Shown here piece by piece: positions 1 through 6,227 of a DNA stretch of 18,930 nt; position 1 is the first letter of the stretch; every line of letters begins with the position of its first letter. Origin of the DNA: Bacteroidota bacterium. Its GTDB lineage: Bacteria; Bacteroidota; Bacteroidia; Chitinophagales; Chitinophagaceae. A program made the translations under genes and the position numbers. The notes beneath the pieces were generated by a model. That model was not told the origin of the DNA and searched no databases. It worked only from the letters and a program-made list of their open reading frames with translations. Where the stretch lies: assembly GCA_025361325.1 (NCBI GenBank), contig JANYAL010000292.1, forward strand, positions 1 to 18,930. Reading direction: 5' to 3'.

Positions 1-649
1 CCAAATGTGCGTGGCTCCCGACTATGTACTCGTTCATACCTCCCGAAAAGATGCCCTTGTTGCCGCATTAAAGGACACCATTAAGAAGTTTTTCGGCGAT
101 GACCCTTCCTCAAGTTATAATTACGGCAAGATCATCAATGAAAAACAATTCAACCGGATAACAGGTTACCTGAAAGACGGCAAGGTCATACAGGGAGGAA
201 GAACGGATGCTGCAAACCTTTTCATTGAACCCACCCTGCTGGACGAAGTAAAACCGGATTCCCTTGTTATGAAGGACGAAATATTCGGGCCGGTATTACC
301 CATTATCACTTTCCAGGATTCAACCGAGGCAAAGCGTATCATCGCCAATAACCCCAACCCACTGGCCTTTTATATTTTCACATCTTCGGTTAAAAAGGAA
401 ACAGACTGGCTCAATAGCGTGCCTTTTGGAGGAGGCTGTGTTAATAATGCAAGCTGGCACCTCACCAATCATAACCTGCCATTCGGCGGGCGCGGGTTCA
501 GCGGCACCGGGCAGTATCATGGCAAATACTCATTTGAGACCTTCAGCCATAAGAAATCGGTGATGAAAACCCCAACCTGGTTCGATCCTTCAGTAAAATA
601 CCCCCCATTTAAGGGAAAACTGAAGTTGTTCAAGTGGGTGATTAAATAG
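1..649 (+). CDS. Aldehyde dehydrogenase, class 3 type (C-terminal part, cut by window start)
   Basis: NAD(P)-dependent oxidation of an aldehyde to its acid. Only the C-terminal ~215 residues are present; the gene begins upstream of the window. The first full codons read Q-M-C-V-A-P-D-Y, the catalytic cysteine motif of the family, with the nucleophile Cys at bases 8-10. Further family motifs are EIFGPVLPI (about bases 277-303), PFGGGCVNN (about 421-447) and PFGGRGFSGTGQYHGK (about 478-525), followed by the class 3-style tail with FETFSHKKSVM. The ATG at base 5 is internal, not a start. The tail is basic and hydrophobic (LKLFKWVIK), as in class 3 enzymes that associate with membranes. The substrate cannot be read from the sequence. 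Confidence 0.93.
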   Translation, partial: QMCVAPDYVLVHTSRKDALVAALKDTIKKFFGDDPSSSYNYGKIINEKQFNRITGYLKDGKVIQGGRTDAANLFIEPTLLDEVKPDSLVMKDEIFGPVLPIITFQDSTEAKRIIANNPNPLAFYIFTSSVKKETDWLNSVPFGGGCVNNASWHLTNHNLPFGGRGFSGTGQYHGKYSFETFSHKKSVMKTPTWFDPSVKYPPFKGKLKLFKWVIK

Positions 650-758
650 TTCATGTTTTGAAGTTTGTGGTTTGTGGTTGGGAGTCCCGGGCTTTAAACT
701 TTTTCGCTGCAGGATTTTATCAATGAAATCAATGGAAGTAGAGTAAGTATGATCATGT

Positions 759-1457
759 ATGGTACTCCGGAAGAAACATAGTATATTAAAAAGGACGTTC
801 ATTGTTTTATCTATATTAATCCTGGCATTCTTTGCCTATGTGGAGATCGCAAACAGAAATTCAGTACATATGACGTATCGGCAGAAAATATTGAAAGCCG
901 TTTACCCGGCTTTCATGTGGTTAACGAACCTGACGGGTAAAAGAAACCAGGTCCTGTACGGCCCAGGTACCGAACCTCCCGTTCCCTTTTATTCCCTGTC
1001 AGGTACCCTGAACAACGGCACCCCCCTTGATATGGGACAGCTAAAAGGTAAAAAACTGTTGCTTGTGAACACGGCCTCGGATTGCGGGTATACGAACCAG
1101 TATGCCAACCTGGAAAAGTTATACCAGCAATATGCCGGTAAACTGGTGGTGATCTGTTTTCCCGCCAATGATTTCAAAGAACAGGAACAGGGATCCGATA
1201 CCACAATAGCAGCATTCTGCAAACTGAATTATGGCGTCAGTTTCCCACTTATGAAAAAAAGCAGCGTGGTGAAAGGCCCTGAACAGAATGTCATTTTCCA
1301 CTGGCTCACCGACCGTTCCCAAAACGGGTGGAATGAAAAGCCACCCAACTGGAACTTCTGTAAATACCTGGTGGATGAGCAGGGGAAACTGATCGGATTC
1401 TATGCTTCATCCGTTGAGCCCTTGTCGCCTGAAATAATAAAAAATATCGAAAAGTAA
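759..1457 (+). CDS. Membrane-anchored glutathione peroxidase family protein
   Basis: Thiol peroxidase of the glutathione peroxidase fold, probably reducing peroxides with thioredoxin-type donors as other bacterial members do. Of 232 residues, about 1-12 are basic and 13-28 form one hydrophobic helix, so the enzyme is probably tethered to the inner membrane facing the periplasm. The catalytic domain starts near residue 75. The peroxidatic site is NTASDCGYT (Cys109), the conserved Gln is in FKEQEQG (Q142), and the Trp-Asn pair is WNF (198-200). The usual FPCNQF is FPANDF here, so the common resolving Cys is absent; Cys133, Cys154 and Cys201 are other candidates. ATG 759 keeps the whole basic-hydrophobic leader; no good ribosome site is seen. 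It lies 5 bases before the next gene, so the two are probably cotranscribed. Confidence 0.88.
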   Translation: MVLRKKHSILKRTFIVLSILILAFFAYVEIANRNSVHMTYRQKILKAVYPAFMWLTNLTGKRNQVLYGPGTEPPVPFYSLSGTLNNGTPLDMGQLKGKKLLLVNTASDCGYTNQYANLEKLYQQYAGKLVVICFPANDFKEQEQGSDTTIAAFCKLNYGVSFPLMKKSSVVKGPEQNVIFHWLTDRSQNGWNEKPPNWNFCKYLVDEQGKLIGFYASSVEPLSPEIIKNIEK

Positions 1458-1462
1458 TCATC

Positions 1463-1990
1463 ATGCTGGACCTTACCGATTTCAGTTTCATCCACCGTTA
1501 CTTCAGCGCAGAAAAACAGGAAAGCCTGCTCTTTCTGTTCCTGGGGATTGTCTCCATAGGGCTGGCCCTTGTCTTTTTCATTTTCATCAAGACCAACCCT
1601 TCCTTTTTCAGGGGTGCAGCGATACCCTTGCTGGCCATCGGGCTGATACAGTTAACCGTAGGGTACACCGTATATGCCCGAAGTGATAAACAAAGGCTGG
1701 ACATCGCTTATCAGGCCGGAACTGATCCCCATTATATCATAGGCACCGAAATGCCGAGGATGAAGACCGTTATGAATAATTTTGTGATCTACCGGTATAC
1801 GGAAATGGCCCTGGCCCTGGCCGGACTGGCCCTTTTCCTCTTCTTCTATAATAGTACAGGAATGTTATTCTGGAAAGGACTGGGATGTACCCTGGCCATC
1901 CAGGCATTGCTTATGCTGGGTGCCGATTATGTTGCAGAAAAAAGAGGAAAAACCTATAAGCAGGGGCTGGAAAATTTCATCAAAACCTAA
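1463..1990 (+). CDS. Four-helix membrane protein of unknown function
   Basis: 175 residues with four likely membrane helices at about 21-43, 51-71, 113-129 and 131-153. A soluble stretch (72-110) between helices 2 and 3 contains DPHYIIGTEMPRMKTVMNNF. No catalytic or binding motif is recognised. The start ATG follows the peroxidase stop by 5 bases, so the two genes form a likely two-gene operon, and a role near the peroxidase at the membrane is possible but not shown. The C-terminus (about 154-175) is hydrophilic and rich in Lys. The gene ends 65 bases before the convergent dusB gene; no strong terminator hairpin is visible in that gap. Confidence 0.75.
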   Translation: MLDLTDFSFIHRYFSAEKQESLLFLFLGIVSIGLALVFFIFIKTNPSFFRGAAIPLLAIGLIQLTVGYTVYARSDKQRLDIAYQAGTDPHYIIGTEMPRMKTVMNNFVIYRYTEMALALAGLALFLFFYNSTGMLFWKGLGCTLAIQALLMLGADYVAEKRGKTYKQGLENFIKT

Positions 1991-2055
1991 CCTGATCCTT
2001 AGCGGAGGCGGAGGGTTAAATCCAATCAACCTTATCAACCTATCATCTTTCAACC

Positions 2056-3093
2056 CTACACCGGGCACTTCTCGTGGTAATTCACCAGCTCGATAGGCGT
2101 TTTTTCAAAAACATAACCGGCATAATTCCTTTCGATCTCCTCCAGCACTATATCCAGCTCCTCCACTGTTGTAAGGGTGACGAGTTTGGTCCGGTATTCC
2201 TTGATATTGGGCATGCCCTTCAGATAATTGGCATAATGCCTGCGCATCTCGTAAATACCCACTACAGGTCCCTTCCATTCAACAGATCGGTGCAGGTGTT
2301 TTTTACATACGGCCACCCTGTCTCCAATAGTGGGAGCGGGCAGGTGCTCACCCGTTTTCATGAAATGTTTGATCTCGTTGAAGATCCAGGGATATCCGAT
2401 TGCGGCACGTCCAATCATGATGCCGTCCACACCATACCGGTTCCTTAGCTCCAAGGCTTTCTCCGGGCTGTCTACATCCCCATTGCCGAAAATGGGAATG
2501 GTGATGCGCGGGTTGTTTTTCACTTTACCGATCAGGTTCCAGTCGGCCTGACCCTTATACATCTGTGTGCGGGTACGGCCGTGTATGGCAAGTGCCTTAA
2601 TACCCACATCCTGCAGCCGTTCGGCCACTTCCTCTATATTTTTGGTCTGATCATCCCATCCCAGCCTGGTCTTTACGGTGACCGGTAAAGAGGTAGATTT
2701 TACAACGGCTGAGGTAAGGCGAGCCATCAGGTCGATATCCCTGAGCACCCCGGCACCGGCACCTTTCAACGCAACTTTTTTTACGGGGCAGCCGAAATTG
2801 ATATCCAGCAGGTCGGGTTTGGTGACCTCCACGATCCTGGCTGCCAGGGACAGACTTTCCTCATCGCCTCCAAAGATCTGGATGCCTACAGGTCTTTCAT
2901 ACTCGAATATGTCCAGTTTCTTGCGGCTCTTGATGGCATCACGTATCAAACCTTCACTGGAAATGAACTCGGTATACATCAGGTCGGCGCCATGGTCCTT
3001 GCATACCGCACGAAAGGGCGGGTCGCTCACATCCTCCATGGGTGCAAGCAATAAAGGAAAATCAGGTAATAGGATGTTGCCGATACGGGCCAT
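2056..3093 (-). CDS. dusB: tRNA-dihydrouridine synthase (DusB type)
   Basis: Flavin enzyme that reduces specific uridines in tRNA to dihydrouridine, in the cytoplasm. 345 residues, normal for the family. The N-terminal TIM-barrel opening is LLLAPMEDVSDPPFR (14-28). The catalytic cysteine is C102 in NFGCPVKKV. FMN-binding residues are K141 in TVKTRLGW, H171 in AIHGRTRTQMY, NGD at 204-206 and GRAAIG from 229. The C-terminal helical tRNA-binding domain follows from about residue 245. It is encoded alone, convergent with the small membrane protein gene and divergent from the CPBP gene. A promoter can be proposed in the 65-base divergent gap. Confidence 0.95.
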   Translation of the reverse strand: MARIGNILLPDFPLLLAPMEDVSDPPFRAVCKDHGADLMYTEFISSEGLIRDAIKSRKKLDIFEYERPVGIQIFGGDEESLSLAARIVEVTKPDLLDINFGCPVKKVALKGAGAGVLRDIDLMARLTSAVVKSTSLPVTVKTRLGWDDQTKNIEEVAERLQDVGIKALAIHGRTRTQMYKGQADWNLIGKVKNNPRITIPIFGNGDVDSPEKALELRNRYGVDGIMIGRAAIGYPWIFNEIKHFMKTGEHLPAPTIGDRVAVCKKHLHRSVEWKGPVVGIYEMRRHYANYLKGMPNIKEYRTKLVTLTTVEELDIVLEEIERNYAGYVFEKTPIELVNYHEKCPV

Positions 3094-3131
3094 GCTGTTT
3101 TATAAAATGATACTGGTGTATATTGCGGGGG

Positions 3132-3164
3132 CAAATTTACAACTAATCGGTTAAGCATATGCAA
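3132..3164 (-). promoter_or_regulatory. Candidate promoter of dusB
   Basis: Read on the minus strand, a Bacteroidota -7 element TAAATTTG (3132-3139) follows a TTG at 3162-3164 with a 22-base spacer. This fits the TTG / 17-23 bases / TAnnTTTG pattern. Transcription would begin near 3125, about 30 bases before the dusB ATG. The TTG overlaps the first codons of the CPBP gene on the other strand. Confidence 0.45.
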
Positions 3165-4157
3165 TACAGAAGCGTAAAGGGTTATTCCGGGTGGTCACAA
3201 CTGGGAATATTGCTGGTATTCTTTGGTCTTGGGTTCATACTGGCGGGGGCTGTTCAATTATTGATAGGACTACAGATCATACCCCCGGGCACAACTACCG
3301 ATAAGATGGCTGAAGAGATGCTTAAAGCCATGATGAAACCCGAGAATATAAGTTATGCCCGGCTTTCGCAGGTACTGGGAACCTTTTGCCTGCTATTCAT
3401 ACCGGCCTCCTTATACCTTATCGTATGTCATGGAAGGAATACATTCTGGCTCGGATTCAATAAACAGATCAATGGATGGCAGGTGCTTATTGGCTTATTT
3501 CTCATCTTCCTGGCCAGTGTGATCGCCAACCCGCTGGCAGAGGTAAGTAAGCAAATGGTACACCATTTAAAAGGAGTGGACAGCCTGGCGAAAACCATGG
3601 AGGATACGTATAATGACCAGGTGGCCGGCCTTAGCAATCTAAAAAGCTGGAACGAATTTCTGATGGCGCTGGTGATAATGGCCTTTTTCCCGGCCCTGTT
3701 TGAGGAAATATTCTTCCGCGGAGCCGTCCAGAATCTTTTGGAAAGATGGTGGAAACTACCGCTGCTGGCTATCCTTGTCACTTCCCTGCTGTTCAGCCTC
3801 ATCCATATGTCGGTTTATCTCTTTTTAAGCCGGGCGGTGCTGGGTTTTGTTTTGGGACTGATGTACCAGCGAAGCAGGAACCTGTGGGTGAATATCCTGG
3901 CCCATTTCCTGAACAATTCCGTGGCCCTTGTGCAATTGTTCTGGATGGCCAATCACCAGGGAAAGATCGAACCTGATAAAATAGACCCCAATGTACCCAT
4001 CTGGGGCGGATTGATAGCTGTGGCTTTTACCTATGGCTTGTTCCTTTTATTCGAAAAGGTATCCAAAAATAACAGGGAAATTATCATGGCTAGGGAACAG
4101 GCGCTGCGGGATAAGGCAGATTCTTTTTCTATATTCCCGGCAAATAAAAAAATCTGA
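3159..4157 (+). CDS. CPBP family intramembrane glutamic endopeptidase
   Basis: Multi-pass inner-membrane protein of the CAAX protease / bacteriocin-processing (CPBP, Abi) family. 332 residues with hydrophobic segments at about 14-36, 72-90, 105-124, 166-180, 200-215, 222-236, 244-262 and 288-302. The family's motifs are all visible: EEIFFR with E182, E183 and R187; the second-motif His H216 in SLIHMS; and AHFLNN with H249 and N252/N253. These are the expected catalytic and metal-free active-site residues, so the enzyme is probably active, but its substrate is unknown. The stop lies 4 bases before the TTG start of cdsA, so the two genes are probably translated from one message. Confidence 0.9.
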   Translation: MQYRSVKGYSGWSQLGILLVFFGLGFILAGAVQLLIGLQIIPPGTTTDKMAEEMLKAMMKPENISYARLSQVLGTFCLLFIPASLYLIVCHGRNTFWLGFNKQINGWQVLIGLFLIFLASVIANPLAEVSKQMVHHLKGVDSLAKTMEDTYNDQVAGLSNLKSWNEFLMALVIMAFFPALFEEIFFRGAVQNLLERWWKLPLLAILVTSLLFSLIHMSVYLFLSRAVLGFVLGLMYQRSRNLWVNILAHFLNNSVALVQLFWMANHQGKIEPDKIDPNVPIWGGLIAVAFTYGLFLLFEKVSKNNREIIMAREQALRDKADSFSIFPANKKI

Positions 4158-4161
4158 TACT

Positions 4162-4848
4162 TTGGCATTTGATCATCAATCTTTAAGGACCCGTTCCTGG
4201 ACAGCCGCTATTTTCGTGGCTGTAATGCTCACCGGTTTGCTGTGGAATGCATGGAGCTTTCTGGTACTGTTTACCATCATACACTTCGGTTGCTGGTTCG
4301 AGTTAGTGAAACTGCTGAAGAAGATCACGGAAAAGAATTACCCGTTATACAGCCTTTTCGGACTTTTATACATCTCTCTTCCTGTTTTGATGCTGATGGA
4401 CCTGCGGAGTGAGGGGAACCTTCATAAAGGGCTGTTCATTTTTTCCGGGAATGGCCGGCTGATAACCTGTACCATCCTATTTTCCATCTGGATAAACGAT
4501 ACCATGGCTTACCTGGTGGGTTCCCTGATCGGCAAGACCCCTTTTTCGAAGATCTCTCCCAAAAAGACCTGGGAAGGGACCCTGGGCGGTATATTGCTTT
4601 GCGTGTTGACCATAGTTGCGATCGCCTGGTTTACAAAAGCACTGCCCTTGCAGCAGGCAGCCATCATCGCTGCGGTGTGCGGTATATCCGGAACGGCTGG
4701 TGATCTGCTGGAAAGCAAACTCAAGCGCAGCGCCCAGGTAAAGGACAGCGGAACCTTCATGCCCGGGCATGGTGGATTCCTGGACCGTTTTGATTCCCTG
4801 CTTACTTCCGTACCGTTGGTATGGATCTATATCCTTTTCATCTCCTGA
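4162..4848 (+). CDS. cdsA: Phosphatidate cytidylyltransferase (CDP-diglyceride synthase), shortened
   Basis: Makes CDP-diacylglycerol from phosphatidate and CTP at the inner membrane, the branch point for bacterial phospholipids. The C-terminal signature is complete: S185, K188-R189, K194-D195, HGG at 203-205, D208-R209 and D211. SPKKTWEGT (132-140) and the helix with WINDTMAYLVG (110-120) are also typical. I chose TTG 4162, giving MAFDHQSLRTR, because it matches the usual N-terminus. The in-frame ATG at 4033 would overlap the CPBP gene by 125 bases and add non-family sequence. The product is 228 residues, against about 270-290 for the family. The missing part lies between FGCWFEL (about 42-48) and YSLFGLLYISLP (63-74), where relatives have about two more helices. 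Whether this is a working enzyme is uncertain. Confidence 0.88.
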   Translation: MAFDHQSLRTRSWTAAIFVAVMLTGLLWNAWSFLVLFTIIHFGCWFELVKLLKKITEKNYPLYSLFGLLYISLPVLMLMDLRSEGNLHKGLFIFSGNGRLITCTILFSIWINDTMAYLVGSLIGKTPFSKISPKKTWEGTLGGILLCVLTIVAIAWFTKALPLQQAAIIAAVCGISGTAGDLLESKLKRSAQVKDSGTFMPGHGGFLDRFDSLLTSVPLVWIYILFIS

Positions 4849-4856
4849 CGGATGAC

Positions 4857-4886
4857 TTGCCGCTTGGCTTAACCGGACTATATTTG
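4857..4886 (+). promoter_or_regulatory. Promoter of psd
   Basis: TTG at 4857-4859, a 19-base spacer, then TATATTTG at 4879-4886. This is a full match to the Bacteroidota housekeeping consensus TTG / about 19 / TAnnTTTG. Transcription would begin near 4893, about 11 bases before the psd ATG. It lies in the 55-base gap after cdsA, so psd can be expressed separately from cdsA. Confidence 0.6.
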
Positions 4887-4903
4887 CACCACAATTAAGC
4901 TCC

Positions 4904-5560
4904 ATGACCATTCACCGGGAAGGGTACAAGACCATCGCCATCGCCACATTCATCTTCGGTGTCATCAATCTTCTGCTTTTCTTTTTGCTGTGTAATAAGT
5001 TCATGTGGCTATACCTTATTGTGCTGGTAAGCACACTGGCCATCCTGCTTTTCCTGGTATCCTTTTTTCGCATCCCTGCCCGGAAGTTAACAGTCAATGA
5101 CAACGCCGTCATTGCGCCCGCCGATGGTAAGGTGGTGGTCATTGAAGAGACCACCGACCTTGAATATTTCAACGATAAACGGCTGCAGGTATCTATTTTT
5201 ATGAGTCCTGCCAATGTGCATGTAAACCGCTGTCCCATTAGTGGTGAAGTGGTCTATGACCGGTACCACAAGGGCAAGTACCTGGTGGCCTGGAACCCAA
5301 AATCCTCTACCGACAATGAACGTCATTCCGTGGTGATCCGCAGGGGCAAAACTGAGATCCTGGTGAAGCAGATTGCAGGAGCCCTGGCCAAACGAATAGT
5401 TAATTACCTGAAAACAGGCCAGCAAGTCCATCAGACCGATGAGATGGGGTTCATCAAATTCGGCAGCCGGGTAGACCTCCTCCTGCCCCCGGGCACCAGG
5501 GTTCTGGTTACACTGAACCAGTCCGTTCTGGGCGGGGTTACAGTCATCGCCACCCTTTGA
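4904..5560 (+). CDS. psd: Phosphatidylserine decarboxylase, short (archaeal-type) form
   Basis: Pyruvoyl enzyme that converts phosphatidylserine to phosphatidylethanolamine at the inner membrane. 218 residues, normal for the short form. Two hydrophobic segments (about 11-30 and 34-54) anchor it. Catalytic residues are D74 in APADGKV and H106 in SPANVHVNR. The self-cleavage site is G187-S188 in KFGSRVD; the serine becomes the pyruvoyl group of the small alpha subunit (about 31 residues). It follows cdsA by 55 bases on the same strand, and the two enzymes act in the same pathway. The phosphatidylserine synthase between them in the pathway is not in this window. Confidence 0.95.
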   Translation: MTIHREGYKTIAIATFIFGVINLLLFFLLCNKFMWLYLIVLVSTLAILLFLVSFFRIPARKLTVNDNAVIAPADGKVVVIEETTDLEYFNDKRLQVSIFMSPANVHVNRCPISGEVVYDRYHKGKYLVAWNPKSSTDNERHSVVIRRGKTEILVKQIAGALAKRIVNYLKTGQQVHQTDEMGFIKFGSRVDLLLPPGTRVLVTLNQSVLGGVTVIATL

Positions 5561-5565
5561 CCCCA

Positions 5566-5580
5566 TTTGCATACTGCAAA
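5566..5580 (+). terminator. Possible weak hairpin after psd
   Basis: TTTGCA (5566-5571), loop TAC, TGCAAA (5575-5580): a perfect 6-bp stem starting 5 bases after the psd stop. It is AT-rich and followed by a short T run only at 5586-5589, so it may slow or end transcription weakly, or protect the 3' end of the message. Confidence 0.25.
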
Positions 5581-5673
5581 CAGAATTTTCACGGTGAACC
5601 CTCATCAGGTGCACCCGTTTCCTTATTACATGCTGTTTCCTGTTATAAAGAGGGGAGAAGAAATGTAAGCATA

Positions 5674-5781
5674 TTAACATACATTAAATCCACATCAAAC
5701 CCACAGTAACCCACATAATATGTGGTATTCTGTGGGTTTAGTGTGGGTTTGCTGTGGGTTTGATAGATATTTTAACATACA
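5674..5781. repeat. Imperfect palindrome with 11-base tandem repeats, flanked by direct repeats
   Basis: The core at 5694-5764 has perfect 13-base inverted ends: ATCAAACCCACAG (5694-5706) and CTGTGGGTTTGAT (5752-5764). Inside lie a 6-bp hairpin CCACAT-AAT-ATGTGG (5711-5725) and three tandem 11-base units beginning TGTGGGTTT (from 5731, 5742 and 5753). Two inverted copies of the same unit sit in the left half. The direct repeat TTAACATACA occurs on both sides (5674-5683 and 5772-5781), which resembles a target-site duplication around a small non-coding mobile element. A cluster of protein-binding sites is another reading. No protein is encoded. Confidence 0.6.
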
Positions 5782-5854
5782 ACCTCGTATTGAAAAGAAT
5801 TGCAGTGCAGGAGAAGTATAACTAATGAACTTTGAAAATGCAGAAATGGGAATG

Positions 5855-5901
5855 ACCCTGTAAGCTAATGGTAGTATACCTAAAGGTCGATGGACCAGGG
5901 T
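5855..5901 (+). ncRNA. Possible small three-stem structured RNA
   Basis: ACCCT (5855-5859) can pair with AGGGT (5897-5901), closing a region with two hairpins: GGTA-GTA-TACC (5870-5880) and GGTC-GATG-GACC (5885-5896). The stems are short, so chance is possible. It matches no RNA family I recognise and sits about 100 bases upstream of the peptide gene but before that gene's proposed promoter, so it would be a separate transcript or a decayed one. Confidence 0.2.
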
Positions 5902-5943
5902 ATTTGTAAAAGTAGCGGGGCAACTTTATTTAACAATTCGTAA

Positions 5944-5974
5944 TTGGAGATCTGCCGGATCTTGTATATATTTA
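5944..5974 (+). promoter_or_regulatory. Candidate promoter of the cysteine-rich peptide gene
   Basis: TTG at 5944-5946, a 20-base spacer, and TATATTTA at 5967-5974, one base off the Bacteroidota TAnnTTTG consensus. Transcription would begin near 5980, giving a leader of about 20 bases before ATG 6002. Confidence 0.45.
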
Positions 5975-6001
5975 CCTGATTAATCACTAAAATTTATAAT
6001 C

Positions 6002-6163
6002 ATGAAGAAAATATTTTTATTAGCAACAGCTGCTTTCCTGTTCACCGGTGTAAGTTTTGCCGATGGTGGTAAAAAGCACAAAACATGTTCAAAAGGCAAA
6101 TCCTGCTGTAAGGGGATGTCAAAATCCTGCTGCAAGGACAAGTCCAAAACAGTTTCTATGTAA
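6002..6163 (+). CDS. Small exported cysteine-rich peptide, unknown function
   Basis: A 53-residue product. It has a clear signal peptide: Lys-Lys at 2-3, a hydrophobic stretch 4-17, and a likely signal peptidase I site after VSFA (17-20). The mature part, about 33 residues, is very rich in Lys and Ser and contains five cysteines (C29, C35, C36, C43, C44) in a repeated S-C-C-K pattern with 6-residue spacing between the pairs. Paired cysteines in a basic exported peptide suggest metal binding or disulfide crosslinks; this is inference. Independent support for a real gene comes from a good promoter 27 bases upstream and an intrinsic terminator 23 bases downstream, which make it a complete single-gene unit. 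No known family is assigned. Confidence 0.82.
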   Translation: MKKIFLLATAAFLFTGVSFADGGKKHKTCSKGKSCCKGMSKSCCKDKSKTVSM

Positions 6164-6185
6164 TTACTCCCTGCTAAAGGGAACC

Positions 6186-6214
6186 AGCCTTTCCTTGACG
6201 GGAAGGCTTTTTTT
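6186..6214 (+). terminator. Intrinsic terminator of the cysteine-rich peptide gene
   Basis: A 9-bp stem AGCCTTTCC (6186-6194) pairs with GGGAAGGCT (6200-6208), with one G-T pair, around the loop TTGAC. A run of seven T follows (6208-6214). It begins 23 bases after the peptide stop and lies just before the end of the convergent HAD gene. Confidence 0.85.
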
Positions 6215-6227
6215 ATGCTACGGGGGC

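Larger units (their letters stand above)
5561..6001. other. Gene-poor interval between psd and the cysteine-rich peptide gene
   Basis: 441 bases with no convincing protein gene on either strand. In order it holds a 6-bp hairpin just after psd (5566-5580), a palindromic and tandem-repeat element flanked by 10-base direct repeats (5674-5781), a possible three-stem RNA (5855-5901) and a promoter (5944-5974) for the peptide gene at 6002. Long antisense reading frames over psd run into it but carry no family features. Very short plus-strand frames at 5720 (33 codons) and 5825 (12 codons) look like chance. Confidence 0.6.

Noticed and set aside
650..758. Possible terminator after the aldehyde dehydrogenase (AAGTTT pairing with AAACTT before a T run)
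   Set aside because: The stem is 6 bp and AT-rich with a loop of about 29 bases, too weak to claim. The repeated TTTGTGG there is simple low-complexity sequence.
2678..3154. 158-codon plus-strand frame opposite dusB
   Set aside because: It is a shadow of the dusB codons with Ser/Arg-rich composition and no family features.
4033..4161. N-terminal extension of cdsA from ATG 4033
   Set aside because: The extra residues are out-of-frame CPBP sequence, and the family N-terminus begins at TTG 4162.
5087..5680. 197-codon minus-strand frame over psd
   Set aside because: It mirrors the psd coding sequence, has no domain features and no promoter; psd has all catalytic residues in the plus frame.
5720..5821. 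33-codon plus-strand frame in the repeat element, starting MWYSVGLVWVCCGF
   Set aside because: It is built from 11-base repeats that do not keep frame, with no ribosome site or downstream support.
5825..5863. 12-codon frame followed by hairpins, as in a leader-peptide attenuator
   Set aside because: The peptide has no run of regulatory codons, and the next gene has its own promoter downstream.
5855..5901. tRNA-like remnant (string AGCTAATGGTAG resembles a D arm)
   Set aside because: No anticodon arm, no TTC-type T loop and no acceptor stem can be built.
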